DNA of 64,000 nucleotides from Taenia hydatigena (GCA_036345935.2 JADWOT020000007.1:4378786-4442785); one strand, 5' to 3'; positions 12,095-25,900 are shown, numbered from the stretch's first letter. Numbers and translations are program-made. Notes: generated by a model not told the origin, from the sequence alone.

Positions 12095-13795
12095 ATCGAT
12101 GGCCTACATTTGCAGTGGATAAAAGGAAAACACCAGGGCGTGTTAAAGTTGGCCTCAGTGTGACTCACCTTTATGGGTATCCTAAGCTAGCAATTCGTGC
12201 TGTTGCACCAACCAATGGTGGCGCTTGTGAGCGAAATGGTTGCGCGTAGTAGAAGGTTTACGAATCCCGAGACAAAGAGTGCCACGAAAAATCATGAAAA
12301 TGGCTGCTTGAATTGGCAGAGTAGTGTGAGATGCGAGTGCGCTGCACAGACGCAGACGAGGAATGAGGAAATCGAGTTGCCTGTGTAAATTCTGAGGCTC
12401 TATTGGGGCGCCAGATTACTTCAAGCTAAGGAGAGAGATCACCTCGTGCGATTTCAGGCCGGCCAAAGCTTGCTAATTTTGACAAGTGGCTAATAAGCGC
12501 ATCCAATTTTAAAAAGCGCACAAAGCATTATCCATATTCACGTGCAATTTAGGCAATGAACCTGAACGCATTTCGATGATGTGTGGATGTTGTTGCAATC
12601 CACCTCAGCCTATTTGTCGAGTCCCACTCAAACTATTTCCAGTTTTTTAGATTGCTATGTCGTTTCGCTTTTGTTCAGAAAACGACTTGGCACCATAGGT
12701 AAGTTCTTCAAGCATATTCCAAACTCTTATGCACAGGAATCGCAAAGTTTTGCACACAACTCTTTGGGTGCAATGTGCAGGTGCATAGTAATGTTTGTGA
12801 ATGTGGAATTACCTAGTGAAATTAGTCTGGACCGATTTTACATCACAGAAGTGTTTCGAAGGTTGCGGACCATCTTGCCTAATTCAATTCGACCTGCTGC
12901 TGCTGCTGCTGCTGCTGCTACTTATGCGTATTGAGCAGTAGATAAATTGCAAAGTAGTCGCAAGTTTGGCGGTGGTGGTAATAGCTAATGGCAGTTGGAA
13001 TACAATCTGCATTCTCGAAGCGAACCAAAGGAGTGTAAATTAAACAAGAGCATCTTTGAAACGCAAATCACCTATTGTGCTATTCGATTTGCTTCGTATG
13101 CTAAACGCAAAAGTTGCGATTGTATTAGTGAGAAGTAAACACATCGATTACTTGTAGGCGAATTTGACAATTGCATTAAATTCGCCCAATATTGACGACC
13201 TAATTGCCAGCATAACCCATTCGTCGTATGTAACTACCACTACTGATATTAATGATAATTCGAGGCGTATGCTTGCAAAATTAAATGACGCTTTTGATGT
13301 GGTACGATCTTATTGAGGTGAAGACTGCCTATTGTGACTGGGTGTGATGCAATGCGCGGCCTTGGAAAAACGCAAAAATTAAAGGTTTGCCTTTGGTTCT
13401 ATTCGCCATATTTTGCATATTCAATGAGGACCTGACTAGACATAACCAAGTGAACACCAGTCAACTTAGGAGCTCGACACGAATTTACTATATGAGTCAC
13501 CCGCCATTGGCTCCCATGGTCTGTAATCAGTTCCTTCTCTCCAACCTTTGGTCGCGGAAATGCCAATGTCAAAATTCTGCACCATGTCCTATTTGCTTAA
13601 GCGTGCAAGGCCTGTAGGTGTACGATTTGTCATTCTGTTTTAGCGGTGCCTTACACTCTATCAGCCTGATGGAACCTTTATCCTTCCTTCCTCCTATCCA
13701 CTCATGTCATGCTGGCTACTATCCAGCATTGCATTCATTTCCGTTCCACAACTACTGTTCTCGTAGCTAGTAATCGCTCTTAATTTGAAACAATG
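12095..13795 (-). repeat. Interspersed repeat family 1, copy R4 (right arm of an inverted pair)
   Basis: Its reverse complement aligns continuously with 7070-8910. Together the two copies make a large imperfect inverted repeat with a spacer of about 3.2 kb that holds the mucin-like gene and partial copy R3. A (CTG)n run at 12895-12919 is specific to this copy. Confidence 0.8.
12895..12919 (+). repeat. (CTG)n microsatellite, about 8 units
   Basis: Perfect CTG/TGC triplet run inside repeat copy R4. Confidence 0.9.
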
Positions 13796-13799
13796 GCAA

Positions 13800-16700
13800 G
13801 TTATGAATGCATCATGATTGCGTGACTCTGCAAATAGACCGTACCAAAGGAATTAGTTTGCTTGCATCAAAGCGAGGTCACCCTACATCTGCCTAGATGT
13901 CCGACTTAATCAAAGCTCATTCTCACTACCACATAGTTTACCTATGTTCGTATCTCTTGATAATGACAGGTCTCGGCAGCCTCTGCCTCTCTCTTTCGAC
14001 TAGTTTGCTTATCTTTATTTCTTTCATCCTCAACATTTTTTGCATTTTTATTTGCAAACTTTCTTGACAGTCTGGGCACAGAATGTCTCACAACCCAAAT
14101 TACCGATCTGCCACCCAAATCGGGGTTGAAAACAGGCAAAATCTTAGTGCACGAGGTTTGGTAAATTTCAGTACGAGTAATTTAGGTTGAAAGCGGATTA
14201 TCCTAACACGATACATTCCCACTCTTTTTTATCAGACCATTGACCAATAGACCCGGCTGGACAAGCATTCCTTTCAACATATTCTTTTCACTCCACTTAA
14301 CAAACTCTTTTCAATGTGCTTTTCGAGCTAGTCTACATCATGAAGTGCAAACAGACTGCAGCTAACGCCTCGCATCCAGCTTTGCACAAACCCATGCTCA
14401 CAGAACTGTGCGCTTCCGCAGTGAACCAAACTATAAACGGACAGTGGTGCCTTTCAAGGTGTCATCAGTGCACAAAACAGCATTGCAACATTGTTCTTTT
14501 AATAATAGCTTTGACAATAGGTTATCACTTAGTATACTCGGCGCTATTGCCTATGGATATGTCTTTGCCCATGCTTCTGCCAGTGAAATTGTGCTGCGTC
14601 ATTTACACAGCTCACTTGATTGCCCCAACTCTCACGACCACATAATCTATTTTGTAAGCTCTCTTGGTTCCTCTAAAATGATATAGCAGCCATAATGGAA
14701 TCGTATGCATTGCACTAACTTCTGATTGTTACATTTGTTATGGATTTGAGGGCGACTAAATTAAGCGCAACGGGATATCTCGTGTAGTTTACTCGGGACC
14801 TTGACGGCCCTAGCAACTCTCCACGGACTGCTCTACCAACGAGTTGGTAAACGTAATGCATTAAACATCATGTTGTAAATGCATCAATAAATTGGTCTAG
14901 CTTGTTACTGCAGGGCTAATATGATGCGACCTCCAAAGAAACTGGAGGGAAACATGTGGCATAGTCTTTATTTAGTGGCCAACAGTGGCGAAGCATATTT
15001 GCTTTATTCTGTTGCCTTACTATATGGTTAGCTATTTTCACTAAGATTACCTTCTGGAGGCCGCGCCTTTACCAAATAGCGTAGTATTCCGACTAAATTA
15101 CTTTTTGCCGATTCATGGAAATAGACTTGACCTATAACTCTCTCGACTTTGGATTAGTCATAGCAGAGGTTGCTCTGAAGGACTTAAAGAAAAGTTGCAT
15201 TCCCTCTGAGTTGCAAAAATTCAAATTTTCAGAACCCGCATTCTTTGTTGCTAGAATTTTAACATTCTAATCAGAACGCAAAAATATTGTGGAAGTTAGC
15301 AAGAATTTATAAAAAATTGAAGAGGAGCTGATTTCGTAAAGTGAAATTTCGTGGCTTACCAGAGAGAGGCAATTGGGCATACTAGATGCCCTAAGTCAGG
15401 ATTTGTGACAACGGATAATGGCTATTTACTGAATGAAATCAGACCAACGAGTAGATGCAATGACTACTATTTTCATCGACTGTTTACAACTTGTTGACAA
15501 TCGACCACCTTTAATGAAGGCTGAATGAAAGGTGTTAGCAACGCATCATCGTTACACCTTCCTAATGCAAAGATGGACTTGCTTACTATTGATTATGCGA
15601 AGAAGTGGAAGGTCAAATAGACCTTTTTAAATTCCTTTGACCACTTTCACTCCTTGTTAGGCCGAGTCAGGCATCATTATTCAAGAGCTCTAAAAGAAAG
15701 GAGATATCCTTCTATTAGAACTGAAATATAGCGCTGCAAGTGCACCCACAATTTGAAAGAATCAGCGCACTTTGCGAATGAGCTGTCAAAATGCGTTTTG
15801 CATGTATTTTAAAGTGGCAGAAGTAATCCTTACATGCGTTGGAAGGAAAGCGTTATAAGAACAGTGGTGATTGTTAAGCTAATTAAACAAGCTCGCCTAT
15901 TTTGTCATAGAGCTGCTAAAGATAGTTTTGATCCTATTTACGGCTCAAAATGTACAACAAATGCATCCTTTTTCTGCAATGGAATGCACCATCAAATTTC
16001 TCACATCAATGGTTTTCTTATTTGGAGTGGCCAAAATGCTGCAATTTTTTAATAATTCCTTCAGCAGAAATGAACGATTTGAGGTGCACAGCATGCTTTT
16101 CTGTAACAGATGGTTTAAAATTCACCATTGCCTTAGAAACGGCATATTGTTACTAATTTGACGACATGAGTAGGGGTAATCATTTGTTTCAGATTCGATA
16201 AGCGTCTAATCTCTTACCTAAGTTGTTAATGAATTTTCGTTAGTCTTGGCTACGGCAGCGAACATCCATCGCAGTAAGACTAACAGTAATTATGAGATTT
16301 GCATACTTGCCATTCGGGTCCCTTTAGTCGTCGACTGGTCGGGGCACTGCTCCGATAATAAACTAGTGAATGGCGCTTATAAACTGCAGCGATTACTTGG
16401 CGATCGGGTTGGGTCAATGGCGCGAACTTTACCAAGTTAGAGTGAATCCGAGAGGTCGTATATATAGTGAATTTCAATGGAGTACTGAGGCTAATGGACT
16501 GCGATTTGCAGCCTAGAGGAGACATAACCCAAAAATACCTTAGAAATACGTTATGACACAATCTGCATGAACGAATACAAGTTTGTTAAGCTTACTGGGG
16601 AAAATTGGGGAAATTTGAAGATGGTGGCCGAATTTAAAGTTAGCGACTTGTTCGACCCGATCATTAACATTTCACGAAGTTCGGAGATGACATTAGACTA

Positions 16701-19700
16701 TTAGCATTGATGAAAGCTATAACTATTCCACTTTGATAGTTGAAGAACGGTGATTACGTATGCTTTATTTTTTCCACTTCGGTCAACTGGCGCTCTATCA
16801 CGGGATATATCAAGCTATTTGGGCATGAAAATAATGGCTTTACTACTTACTGGTCAAACTCTTAAGCCACAATACTGTGTTTCCAATAATTTTTCCTTAT
16901 TTCATTTCATAAATGTATTATATGCAATTGCAAATATCAGGAGGGTTTTGTGAGTGATAGCTTTCTTGTAATGTAGCAAGCCCTTTTTTTATAAGTTGAT
17001 GCAGGTTTTGTTAACCACTCAAACAAGCAGTTAAATTCTGCACACTACAGTCTCCAGGTCATATAAATTTGTAATCATGGCGGCTTCGTGCGATGACATA
17101 GGCACAACTGGCCTGTAGGGCTATAGCGGTAGCAAATACTAGATCAAGGCGTAAGAGTTCTTAAGAAATGTGAACTGAAATCCTAACAATGAGTCCCTCT
17201 AGGTGTTATATGCGGATCTCAGATCCTTTGGAGTGCTGAAGGAAACTCAACTATACTTCTGTTCCCTCCCTTTGTTAGCATTTACTAAAATCCCAAAGGC
17301 ATCAACTTTTGCGTTATTCGTCCTGCAATGGGATTGCTGCCTTTAGCAAACTTACAGATCAAGAGAGGCGTGTCATGCGCGCTTGAATAATACATTGAAC
17401 AAGCTTTTTAAATGTTGTCCTCTTTGTGAAGCATTTGATTTGCTGCATATGCTTGGTGCGTGAAATCGTCTGTTGCCGCCCCGATAAGACTATTCAGGAA
17501 GAGAGGGAGTTAGGATGTCAGAGGAGATTGCGTTCTGTTCTTTATCCTTGTAAATTTTATATGGTAAGAGATCTAGCTAGGTGTACCATTGCTAACCTGT
17601 ATATCTCTACGGGGTGGAGCCAGTCTATTTGCATAATGCCACCATCTGAGCACTTTGTCTTCCATTCCTATCTGACAATTTGATTACCAGTAGTTGTTGA
17701 TGAACGGAAATCGCTTATCCAGGCTGCAAACCAGCGCGGAGTAGCCACTCTGAATATGGCTTCAATAGAGCATATTTGATGCGTTATCCATATTCCTATA
17801 AAAAAGGCTGGAAATTGTGCTTTGTCAACTAAATGCACAGTGTTTTTATTGGCTACTTACTCAATCTGGAACATAATCGAAAAGCAGTCTCAAGCACTCC
17901 TCCGTCTAACCATGCACCAACGGACGTGCTAAGATGAAAGGCGGAACAGATAAAAGTATTTCATTTGCAAACGCACATGTGGTATAATTAATTAAGATCC
18001 ATGATTGGCTAGGTTACAGCAAAGCGCAAGATTGCATTTGATAGGCAAAGGCGATGCTATTTCCATCTATGCTTGCAAGATCATCAGTGATCAGAATATA
18101 ATATTTACAACCCGCTATCTTTTGGTGCTTTACTCAGTTAAGGTGAATCAAAATCTAGCTGTGTTAAATAACCTTTGCGTCTGCTTTGGCAGTCAACGTC
18201 GTGGGACGACTTGCATTGATGCAGTGGATCTGTTCGTATTGTTCTGACCCACCATTGTTCAGCGACTAGGGAGGAATCAAGGACCTCGAGTCGTGATATC
18301 ATTGCGAATCAACATAGTAGGCAATAAAACAAATTGCGCCGTCAATGGGGCCAGATAATATATATAAGGACGCGAACGTTCTTCTTTGTTGTAAGCGTTT
18401 TTACCTATAGATCTGAGCGAATTGATGATGCATTGACTCCAGTGTGCAATGATATTGTACCGTTTTAAGTCTATCACGCCTTTAATAAAGCCTACTTTTG
18501 TTATATTTTGACCAATCCACACCTCAATCAAGCAGGACCATAGTCGAAATTCGTGACCATTGTCCTAAAGACGTAGAGCAACACATTTGTTAAAGAACGA
18601 AAATAAAGTTTTAATGACTGATGGGTGAAGATATTTCAATTGTTCAAATTGGTTGCTGAACTCGATAATGCAAAACAAATAAGTACTATGAAAACAAGCT
18701 GCTTGTCAGTATGAGTTCTAGTTTTAAGCCTATAGTTGATAAATACAAATTGATTGAGCGTAAAAAAATCTGGAAGATTACACTTACGCCACCTTTTGGT
18801 TAACAAAATTTCCCCAGGCCAGAAATGAAAAAGCGTAGAGAGGGGTGGTCAATCGCATATGATTCCCAAATTTCTGTAATATTAGTTCTCAAGAATGAGG
18901 GCAAATACAAGTTGTGGAAGTTTCACAGCCACGCGGCCGCTGAATGGTTCATTTCAACACGCTTGTCTGGCAAATTAAAACTAAAAACTGCACACCCAGT
19001 GAATTTCAATGATGTAAAATAGAGTAGCAAATGGAAGGATTGCGTAAGGAAAGAGATGAAAGCAAAGTTGTGATCGGTAGTTATTTTAAATAGCCATAGC
19101 CTAAAGGTTTTATCTACGTACTCTCTAAATTGAGCTTCACCAACTTGTGGTGCAGTCTTAGTAGATGGCAAAAATGTGCAGATTTATAGGATCATAGTAG
19201 CCAATGACGATGACATTTGCACCCAAACGGAAGAGGTTCTGGACTTTTAAACTTGCCCAGATGCTGTTTGTTATTTCGCGCAGATAACAATGCATTGTCA
19301 AATGCAAAATTGACACCAACGCGGATGCGTTTAAAGTTGGGTTAGGTGAGTGAATGAAGCAGCGTGGCTTGACGGTCTTAATTTTATCTAAAGTCAAGTG
19401 TCAACGAAAAGCAATTGATCATAGTTTAACTGATAGGCAACAAGTCTTCATAAACCGTTTAGTAGCAACCAGTTGTGTCTACGCGGCATTGGAATAAATA
19501 GTTAGTTGTTGCGTCAAAATCAAACGTCCCAGAGTGCCTGCCTTACCCATGCGGGGAGGCTAGTCCGGTAGGGTTAACAAAATCGTGATCGACACGTCAC
19601 GGCGAACATTTGATGAGGTCGCGACATCTTCCTTCAGGAGGGCTGGACATGGTCACCACATCCGAGGCGCGTGTGCGTCAATGTCAATGTCCAACGGTCT

Positions 19701-20100
19701 GCTGTACCTCGTCTACAGCATTAAAATGAATATGCAGCACTCATTGGACCCAATACTGACAATAGGAAAGCTATATTCTACAGATTCGGTTGGTAGACTA
19801 GCTTTGGCAGCGGTCTCATCGCTGCTATTTGCAATTAATGCTGACATTGTCTTACTCGACATCTCCCTACTTTGGTCGAAGTCTTTTGGGGGAAAGTGTC
19901 TACCTTGCACGAACTTGGACTTGCAAAGCGCGTGTGCAATTATTGCGTGCAATTGAAGCGATGAGGGAAGGCACCGTAAAGGAAGTGTCTTTGTTATATA
20001 TATTTTACGGACCAATGCGTCAAAATAACAATAAAATTTGATGCGAATTAAATAGTGTGTTTCTGCATAGCCAACACTTCCGCGGTTTCGCAAACGGTGG
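13800..20100. other. Long intergenic stretch, no gene supported
   Basis: About 6.3 kb with only short open frames. The most protein-like is a frame at 14316-14645 (+) that would contain two hydrophobic segments, but it starts at GTG, overlaps another frame at 14408-14686, and has no promoter or homologue that I recognise. 15.8-16.2 kb has three overlapping short frames, which is typical of chance. No tRNA or repeat copy was recognised. Confidence 0.45.
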
Positions 20101-20124
20101 TGTCATCCATGCGACAAAACATTC

Positions 20125-21560
20125 TTACTTATGGCAGGGAGACGGATACCCTCCCCTTCTGCAAGCTTTATAATCCGCAGCAAGATCAATCAAGTAATCA
20201 ACATCAAATCTTACCAGAACTTGGCCTCCTACATAAATCGGTGAAATGCTTTCCTTATATTCACTCATCCACCATTGTGGATCGCGTTTCATTACATTGT
20301 TCCTTCTGTGCATTCTTGTAGCAAATAATGACACCATTAGTTTGGAAGGCCCAAACGCAAGCCCTATGGCCTGGGTCTCCGCCAATGAGTTCATAATTTG
20401 CCCATGAGGTTTGTTAGCCTTCCACCACTGGCTCACCATTACTGTGTTAAGCAGTGGTTTCGGCAGTCATTAAGGCAAGAAAGGAATAGTTTGACTGGGA
20501 CGAGTTGTTTAATTGGTTTACCTACCATCCTCGTGCCACCTTCCTTCTTTCCTCCTTCCGTTCTCTTAATACACATCTTGTTTTCCTTAGCTTCAACCAC
20601 TTATAGCCCACTAGTATATGCCTCTCGTTCTCTCCTTTTCTCACGCCATCCCGTCAACCTCTCTTACTTATAAAACGTTCTTTCTTTCCTTTTTTCTCCT
20701 TCCCTTCCTATCCTCTTTTTCTCCAAACACTCTCCAATTAATACATGTTGACTTTACTTCCACTGAGTCAAGTCATTCCTTCATTGCTGACATAATGTTT
20801 CCCTTGTACTTTTTAGGCACTTCTCATCTAATTCTCCTTTTCATAAGGCACACAATTTAAACAAGTAAAACAATTATCACTTTTAAAGACTACTCTTCCC
20901 TTTCTACTGTAGCTTCATCTCACAATTTTCTCATTTAACCTCACAAACCGTCACCTTCTCTGTATGTGACACACACATTTATTCACATTTTTGCAATGAA
21001 CTTTAGCCTCATGTGCATAGTCGTGGTATTGCGGCGGGGATCTAATACATGTACTATTTAAAGCCGCCTAAAACAAAAAAAATAAATTTAGGGAACAGGA
21101 AAATGTCATGGCGGAGAAGCAAACAGAAGTCTCTGTTGCTGCGAAACATCTCAAAATTTGATAAATAAACCAAACCTTCAAACATAAGGACTCCAATGGA
21201 CCGTACATCAGCTCTAACATTCGGCTCGTGGTCGTCCATCAATGCCTTTGGTGCCTATAATGAAAAGAGGAAGCGGGAAGAATGCAATTCATCAATCAAC
21301 GCTTAGTGGCCATTTCTCTGATGGGCGTGCAAGGACTCGATTAAGCTCACCTTTTGTAAAGTCCCGATTGAAGCTAAGACAATTTTTCCCATCGGAAGTT
21401 AGCGAGCATCATGGAACCACCCACGTCTACCATCACTTCCGCTGCTCGTAGATCTTCATGCACCACTCACTCAGTCTTTAGATACATCGCAGCCATTACG
21501 ACCGAGGAGTCTATTGTTGCTAACCGACCGAACGAATTCGAGTGTCGTTGACTGGCCTTC
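20125..21560 (-). pseudogene. SH2-tyrosine kinase remnant A, kinase domain exons
   Basis: Three exon-like blocks follow the order of a tyrosine kinase domain. Block 1 (21351-21560) contains AAMYL, then VVHEDLRAAEVMV (HRDLRAAN-like, with Arg of HRD changed to Glu), then LANFR in place of ADFG, and ends at a consensus donor (GTGAGC at 21345-21350). In-frame TGA (21467-21469) and TAG interrupt it. Block 2 starts at 21254 after a pyrimidine-rich acceptor and reads APKALM (APE-like), then ADVRSIGVLMFEG (DVWSFGVLL-like). Block 3 (20125-20441, after a CACAG acceptor) begins VMVSQWWKANKPHG, matching subdomain XI (M..CW...P..RP), and continues open to a stop at 20125. HRDLRAAN with DVWSFG points to non-receptor tyrosine kinases of the Src/Abl type. 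Loss of HRD Arg, DFG and the APE Glu, plus the stops, argues against an active kinase. Introns are retained, so this is not a processed copy. Confidence 0.75.
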
Positions 21561-21882
21561 ATTATTTTAATGATACATGTTTCCGCAGTGGTAAATCGCC
21601 CACAATCCCAGTTCTATTAAAGGTTTCTTCCTGTAAAATCGGTATGAAAATGCAGCCACTGATAATCAATGGCTGTGCCGCAGATGACAAAATTCTACTT
21701 CTCAGATAGATGCGATGGCTGGATCTTGCAAGGGTGAGACGGTAAGGCGGATGCAGTAGCGGTGCCTATGAGCATGCTTGAAATGATCGTTCAATGATTA
21801 CGAGATGGACAAGTCAGAGTATCTTTAAGTAAAGTAGAACGTGTAGAAGTTCCATCGAATAATTGGAAAAGGCCAACTTATC

Positions 21883-22442
21883 TCAGCGGGTAATTGATAT
21901 TCCGCTCTTTTTCTTATGGTACTGATAAGTAAATAAATCGCGCAAATTAAACTTTACGCAATCAGGTGTTCTCTTCTTCAAGTCTATGGCGAATCTTGCC
22001 ACATGCTCTTCCGTGGAGACGGTCTGTTTCGCAAAGGAAAGAAATGGTGTAAAATGGTGATAGTGAGGGATAGTGGGCATCAATCTAAGCGGTAGTGCAA
22101 TTGAGCGCGTAGATCCCGGGCGACGCCGCACCTACCGAACCTAGGAAGCAAAGCTGCTTCCTCTCCTCGTCTACCAAGAATCCGATCATTTGGTGTTAAA
22201 AGCACGAGCACTATTCGCTCCTCCATTGCTTCACCCATCCCCGTTGTAGGCATTTGACCTCGAAATTCTGACTTCACTGAACACTGAATGGTGAACGCAT
22301 GGGCAGCATGTGGTCCATCTATAGCGCTAAAATGGCAGGCTCCATCTCCATGGTGCCCAGCGTTTGTGATTTCACTGCCTTCTCTCACCAACAATCTGCT
22401 CCCCCCACTATTTGGACTACTGAACATATTGGACAAGCCCAC
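21883..22442 (-). pseudogene. SH2-tyrosine kinase remnant A, SH2 exons
   Basis: Two blocks upstream of the kinase exons resemble the two halves of an SH2 domain. The first (about 22290-22442) reads SSPNSGGSRLLVREGSE, matching the PG..GSFLVRESE phosphotyrosine-binding strand with one inserted Gly and including the key Arg. The second starts at 22023 after the acceptor TTTGCGAAACAG and reads EEHVARFAIDL, then VKFNLRDLFTYQYHKKKSG, matching VKHY.I and F.SLQDLV.YY..... near the SH2 C-terminus; it ends with TGA at 21883-21885. SH2 followed by kinase is the order in cytoplasmic Src/Abl/Csk/Tec-type kinases. The N-lobe expected between 21883 and 21560 is not clearly preserved; a frame there contains HVSLK, which may be a relic of the beta-3 VAVK. 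The frame on the opposite strand (22288-22635) is treated as a shadow. Confidence 0.6.
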
Positions 22443-22976
22443 ACGTCCAAGTGTTCAATTCATACTGAGCAAAAAGTCGTCCCATCAATCACACCGGCAT
22501 TCGCCACTCACAACGACACAACCACCGAGAAGCAATGGTTCAGCGCCCATCACCTTCTTGCAGAAAGCCAGGGCTTGCTCGGTCTGCGAGGCTACTGCTC
22601 TAACCACAGTGAAGGACCGTGACACGAGAGGTTAAGTGCGTACATTGAAGTGGATGGCATTTATTAATGGAACGCGCATAATGCAGTGCCAAAGAAGACG
22701 TAGTTGGATGGAAAACACTTCTATTAGGGAGGAGGGAGGATAGAAGAGGGGAAGGCCTGGTGTAAGTACATGGGGAAATCGAAGGTGGGCGGGGCAGAAG
22801 TCCTTAAAATGTTCAATGTCAAATGTTAAGGTCTGCGCAATTGCGACTCCTACAACCGCAGATCACCGGATTCGAGAGCCGCCTCATGGCACCACATCTT
22901 TTAGTAAGTGCCCTTTTCCTCTGTGTAGGCGCAGGCAGCTCGATATCCTCAGCACATGGTTGGCTAATCGCCGCAA
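22443..22976. other. Region between kinase remnant A and the minus-strand gene model
   Basis: No exon supported. Open frames in three phases overlap here, probably because the DNA is relatively GC-rich. Confidence 0.35.
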
Positions 22977-25900
22977 TCATCTGTGATGGTTTGGGCCACC
23001 TCTATGCACAATGCTGCTCATATTTTCATCGTCGCTACTTTCTTTCCACTGCGATATGTCTTCTTCAATCTGGAAAAAAGGAAAACATATAGAACGGTGA
23101 TGGGAGAGGACAGAAGGCACAGACAGAAGAAGCAGAAGGCGAATAACGCAAAATAGGTGGGTGAAGAAGTGAGAAGTTAAAACCAACCAACCTGCCAACA
23201 AACCAGACAAAAAATAAATGGTCAAAAGAGAGCTTACTGGGCCCAGGATACAACTATCTACCTGGTCGTCTGCAAAGTCGCGTACAGAGAGGAAGATTGA
23301 CCAACTGTGCCAACAGACCTACACACACAAACACACGCGCGTGTGTTTCTGTGCCACACTGATCAGGACAACGATCTGGAAGGACAAAGGAAGGAAATGG
23401 ACAACGGTATGCACACACAGTGGAACAGACGAAGGAAAAAGAGTGGATATGGAGGAGCAGGGAGAGAAGTGCACCTTCTTACCCGTTAATATGGACCAGC
23501 AGGTAGAGGGACTCCCTACAAGGTGGGAGATGGATGTGGAGAATGGGATGGGAAGGTGGGGTATGAGCCGAACTATGCAACACGAAGTAGGAAACAGGTT
23601 AAAGGCACTCACTTTTGCTCTCAAGGGCATATTTGGTGGAGGAGGTGTGGGATGAGGAGGAGGACGAAGCGGCAGAACTGAGGTGGGATGGAATAAAACA
23701 AACTACAGGAAATAAAAAAAGATAGAAGATGGGAATGAAAGGGATACGGCAATGCTAGCTACGTTAAAGCGAAATTCAGACATTGCTTAAGTCCAGTGTA
23801 GTCTACTCTGGTGTAGTCTAAGCCTCGTCTAGTCCAGAGCATAACTCCTCTCATCAGCATTACCATTTAACATAGCATGATGAGGAATAAAGAAAGTGGA
23901 GAGAGGAACGGAACGCACTTAAAGGGCGTTGGCAAATGATGGAGTTGGAGGAGGAGGAAGAGGAGAAGAGACTGTGGGTGCGGGAAGGGAGAACGTGACA
24001 GAAACAGGGAGTAGCAAGACGAGTGAAGCGTCCTGGCGTCACTGAAATGGAAACACGTAGGACTGTAAGAAGATGATATGTAGGCAGCACTCTTTCCTCC
24101 CTTTTCTCTGATTTGAATAAATGAAGCGTAAGCACTAAGACATAATGCAAGACGCAGTGCTAAAGAGCACATGCAGTGAAGTGGAATGCAGACAAGAAGA
24201 AGAAGAAGAAGAAGAGGAAGTGACTCACCGAAAACGGATTGAAGAGGGGTATGTGAGATGAGAAGGAGGCAAGAGGGGTCCCGCTTCATCATCTCGAAGA
24301 CGTCGCAGGACCTTGTTGCTGTGTGTGTACTTTTGTCCCTAATATCAGCCAGGCAGAAAAGAAAGACCTCATTGCATGCAGCCTGCAGTTGCGTTAGGCT
24401 GATTCGACATGACAAATGAGGAGGAGTTAAGGTTGATTTGAATGGTAGGTCATGAGTACCGCTACCCACCTATCCTCTTCCTTCCCAACCATTCTCACTC
24501 CTTTCCACACCTGACTGTACTGTTCAGGCATACGTGGCTGCTCTACTCTACTCGTATTTGAATTAGTCCAGTACAGTCCGGCCTAGTTAAGCCTAGCTTC
24601 GCCTAACGTGCTACACTGCTTCTGTTTCACTACATCTGTTCCTGCTTCTGCCCCTGCTCCTGCTGTCGATTAGGCAAAGCGGTACAGGACATACCTGCAT
24701 GAAAGGAATTGACGGCTTACCCCCAAACGCTGCTATAGAGCTGACGAGGGTGACTTCCTGATGGCTTTCTCTAAGTATGCATCTGCGCGAGTTCTTACTT
24801 CGCACCAGAGAAGACAAGGGTGGTGTTTGCACCTCTCTGATGGTGGCGAAGTAACTCGCTTGTTCAACTGAAGCGGACGAATGAATAGGTAAGTGAGGAG
24901 AGGCGAGAGGCCGAGAGCAGGAAAGAAGGGATTTTGGGGAAGAGGGCTGGCAAAATGTTATTATTGTATGTCTATGCGTAGTGCTGTAGACCTCTCTTCG
25001 TCATTCCCTTCACTCTCGCTTCCCAATACCCCATAATACCTTCATCTACCCACTCCTATAGCCATGCAGCTGAATGAAAAAATCGACCACGTGTTTCTGC
25101 CCAAAGGCACGCTTTAAGCATTTAACCCTCACTTTCAGTCTTAGCATGTGAAATTTACTGGCGTACCAGTGAGCAAAATGTTGAATTAACGCGTGCAAAC
25201 CTAGTAGGGAAGAAAAGAGGCAAGATGAATTGGAGGAAGGAAGAAGTGGAGCAGAAGTAGACGTAGGAGAAGGAGGAAGGGACGGTAGCACAGCTTACCT
25301 CTAATTCCTGCGATTTCTATCTGCTTTGGTCCCTTGACGTCTTTGCAACTTTTAAAAATGACGAGAGTAACGAGAGCGGAGTGACGTTGGAGGCAAAAGT
25401 AGAGGGTGAGAAGGGAAGTGGAGGCGAGGAGAACGGACCAAAAGGGGGTGAAGACGCTGGCGATGAACCGGGTGCTGGAAACGAGGGTAAGGCAAAGAAG
25501 CAAAATGAGGAGTAGAAGGCTTCGCAACGCGTACGTAAGCATATCTGGCAGTTGTGTGTGATTGACGTCTTCACATTTGACGAGTGCGTGAATCGATCTG
25601 TGGCACGTGTCGCGTAGTGTCCAGCAGTGGCGTCTGCTAGTGTCGGCTTTGCACAACAGTCCTCTTTCTAGGTTGTTTCCTGGTAGCAGACATCGCCTTC
25701 CCATGTGCTTCTCTGCTTTGGCTCAATCGCCATCACATCATAGCACAAATGGAGGTGGAGCAGAAGGAGGAGAATTGGAGGGTTAATTAATACTAACGTA
25801 GTCGGAGAGAAGTACGTCGACCCAACAAGTGCACCGATCTTCGACCTTCCTTTTCTCACCCGATATACTTGATAAGTTAAAGGCCTGATTCAGATTGCAG

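Noticed and set aside
12581..12934. 117-codon frame ending in a poly-Ala run
   Set aside because: It lies wholly inside repeat copy R4, the frame is not kept in R1 or R2, it starts at GTG, and the poly-Ala comes from a CTG microsatellite.
14316..14686. Two overlapping plus-strand frames with hydrophobic segments
   Set aside because: Both start at GTG, they overlap in different frames, and there is no splice, promoter or family evidence.
22288..22635. 115-codon plus-strand frame
   Set aside because: It overlaps the SH2-like blocks on the minus strand, starts at an internal position without context, and has no recognisable features.
23867..24469. 200-codon Leu/Ser-rich minus-strand frame as a single gene
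   Set aside because: Only its first third looks coding and ends at a consensus donor (GTGAGT); the rest is pyrimidine-rich intron translated as Leu/Ser/Pro.
25200..25704. 167-codon minus-strand frame as a single gene
   Set aside because: The middle is a Leu-rich reading of pyrimidine-rich DNA; only the ends look exon-like, and one end (25299-25340) is used in the gene model.
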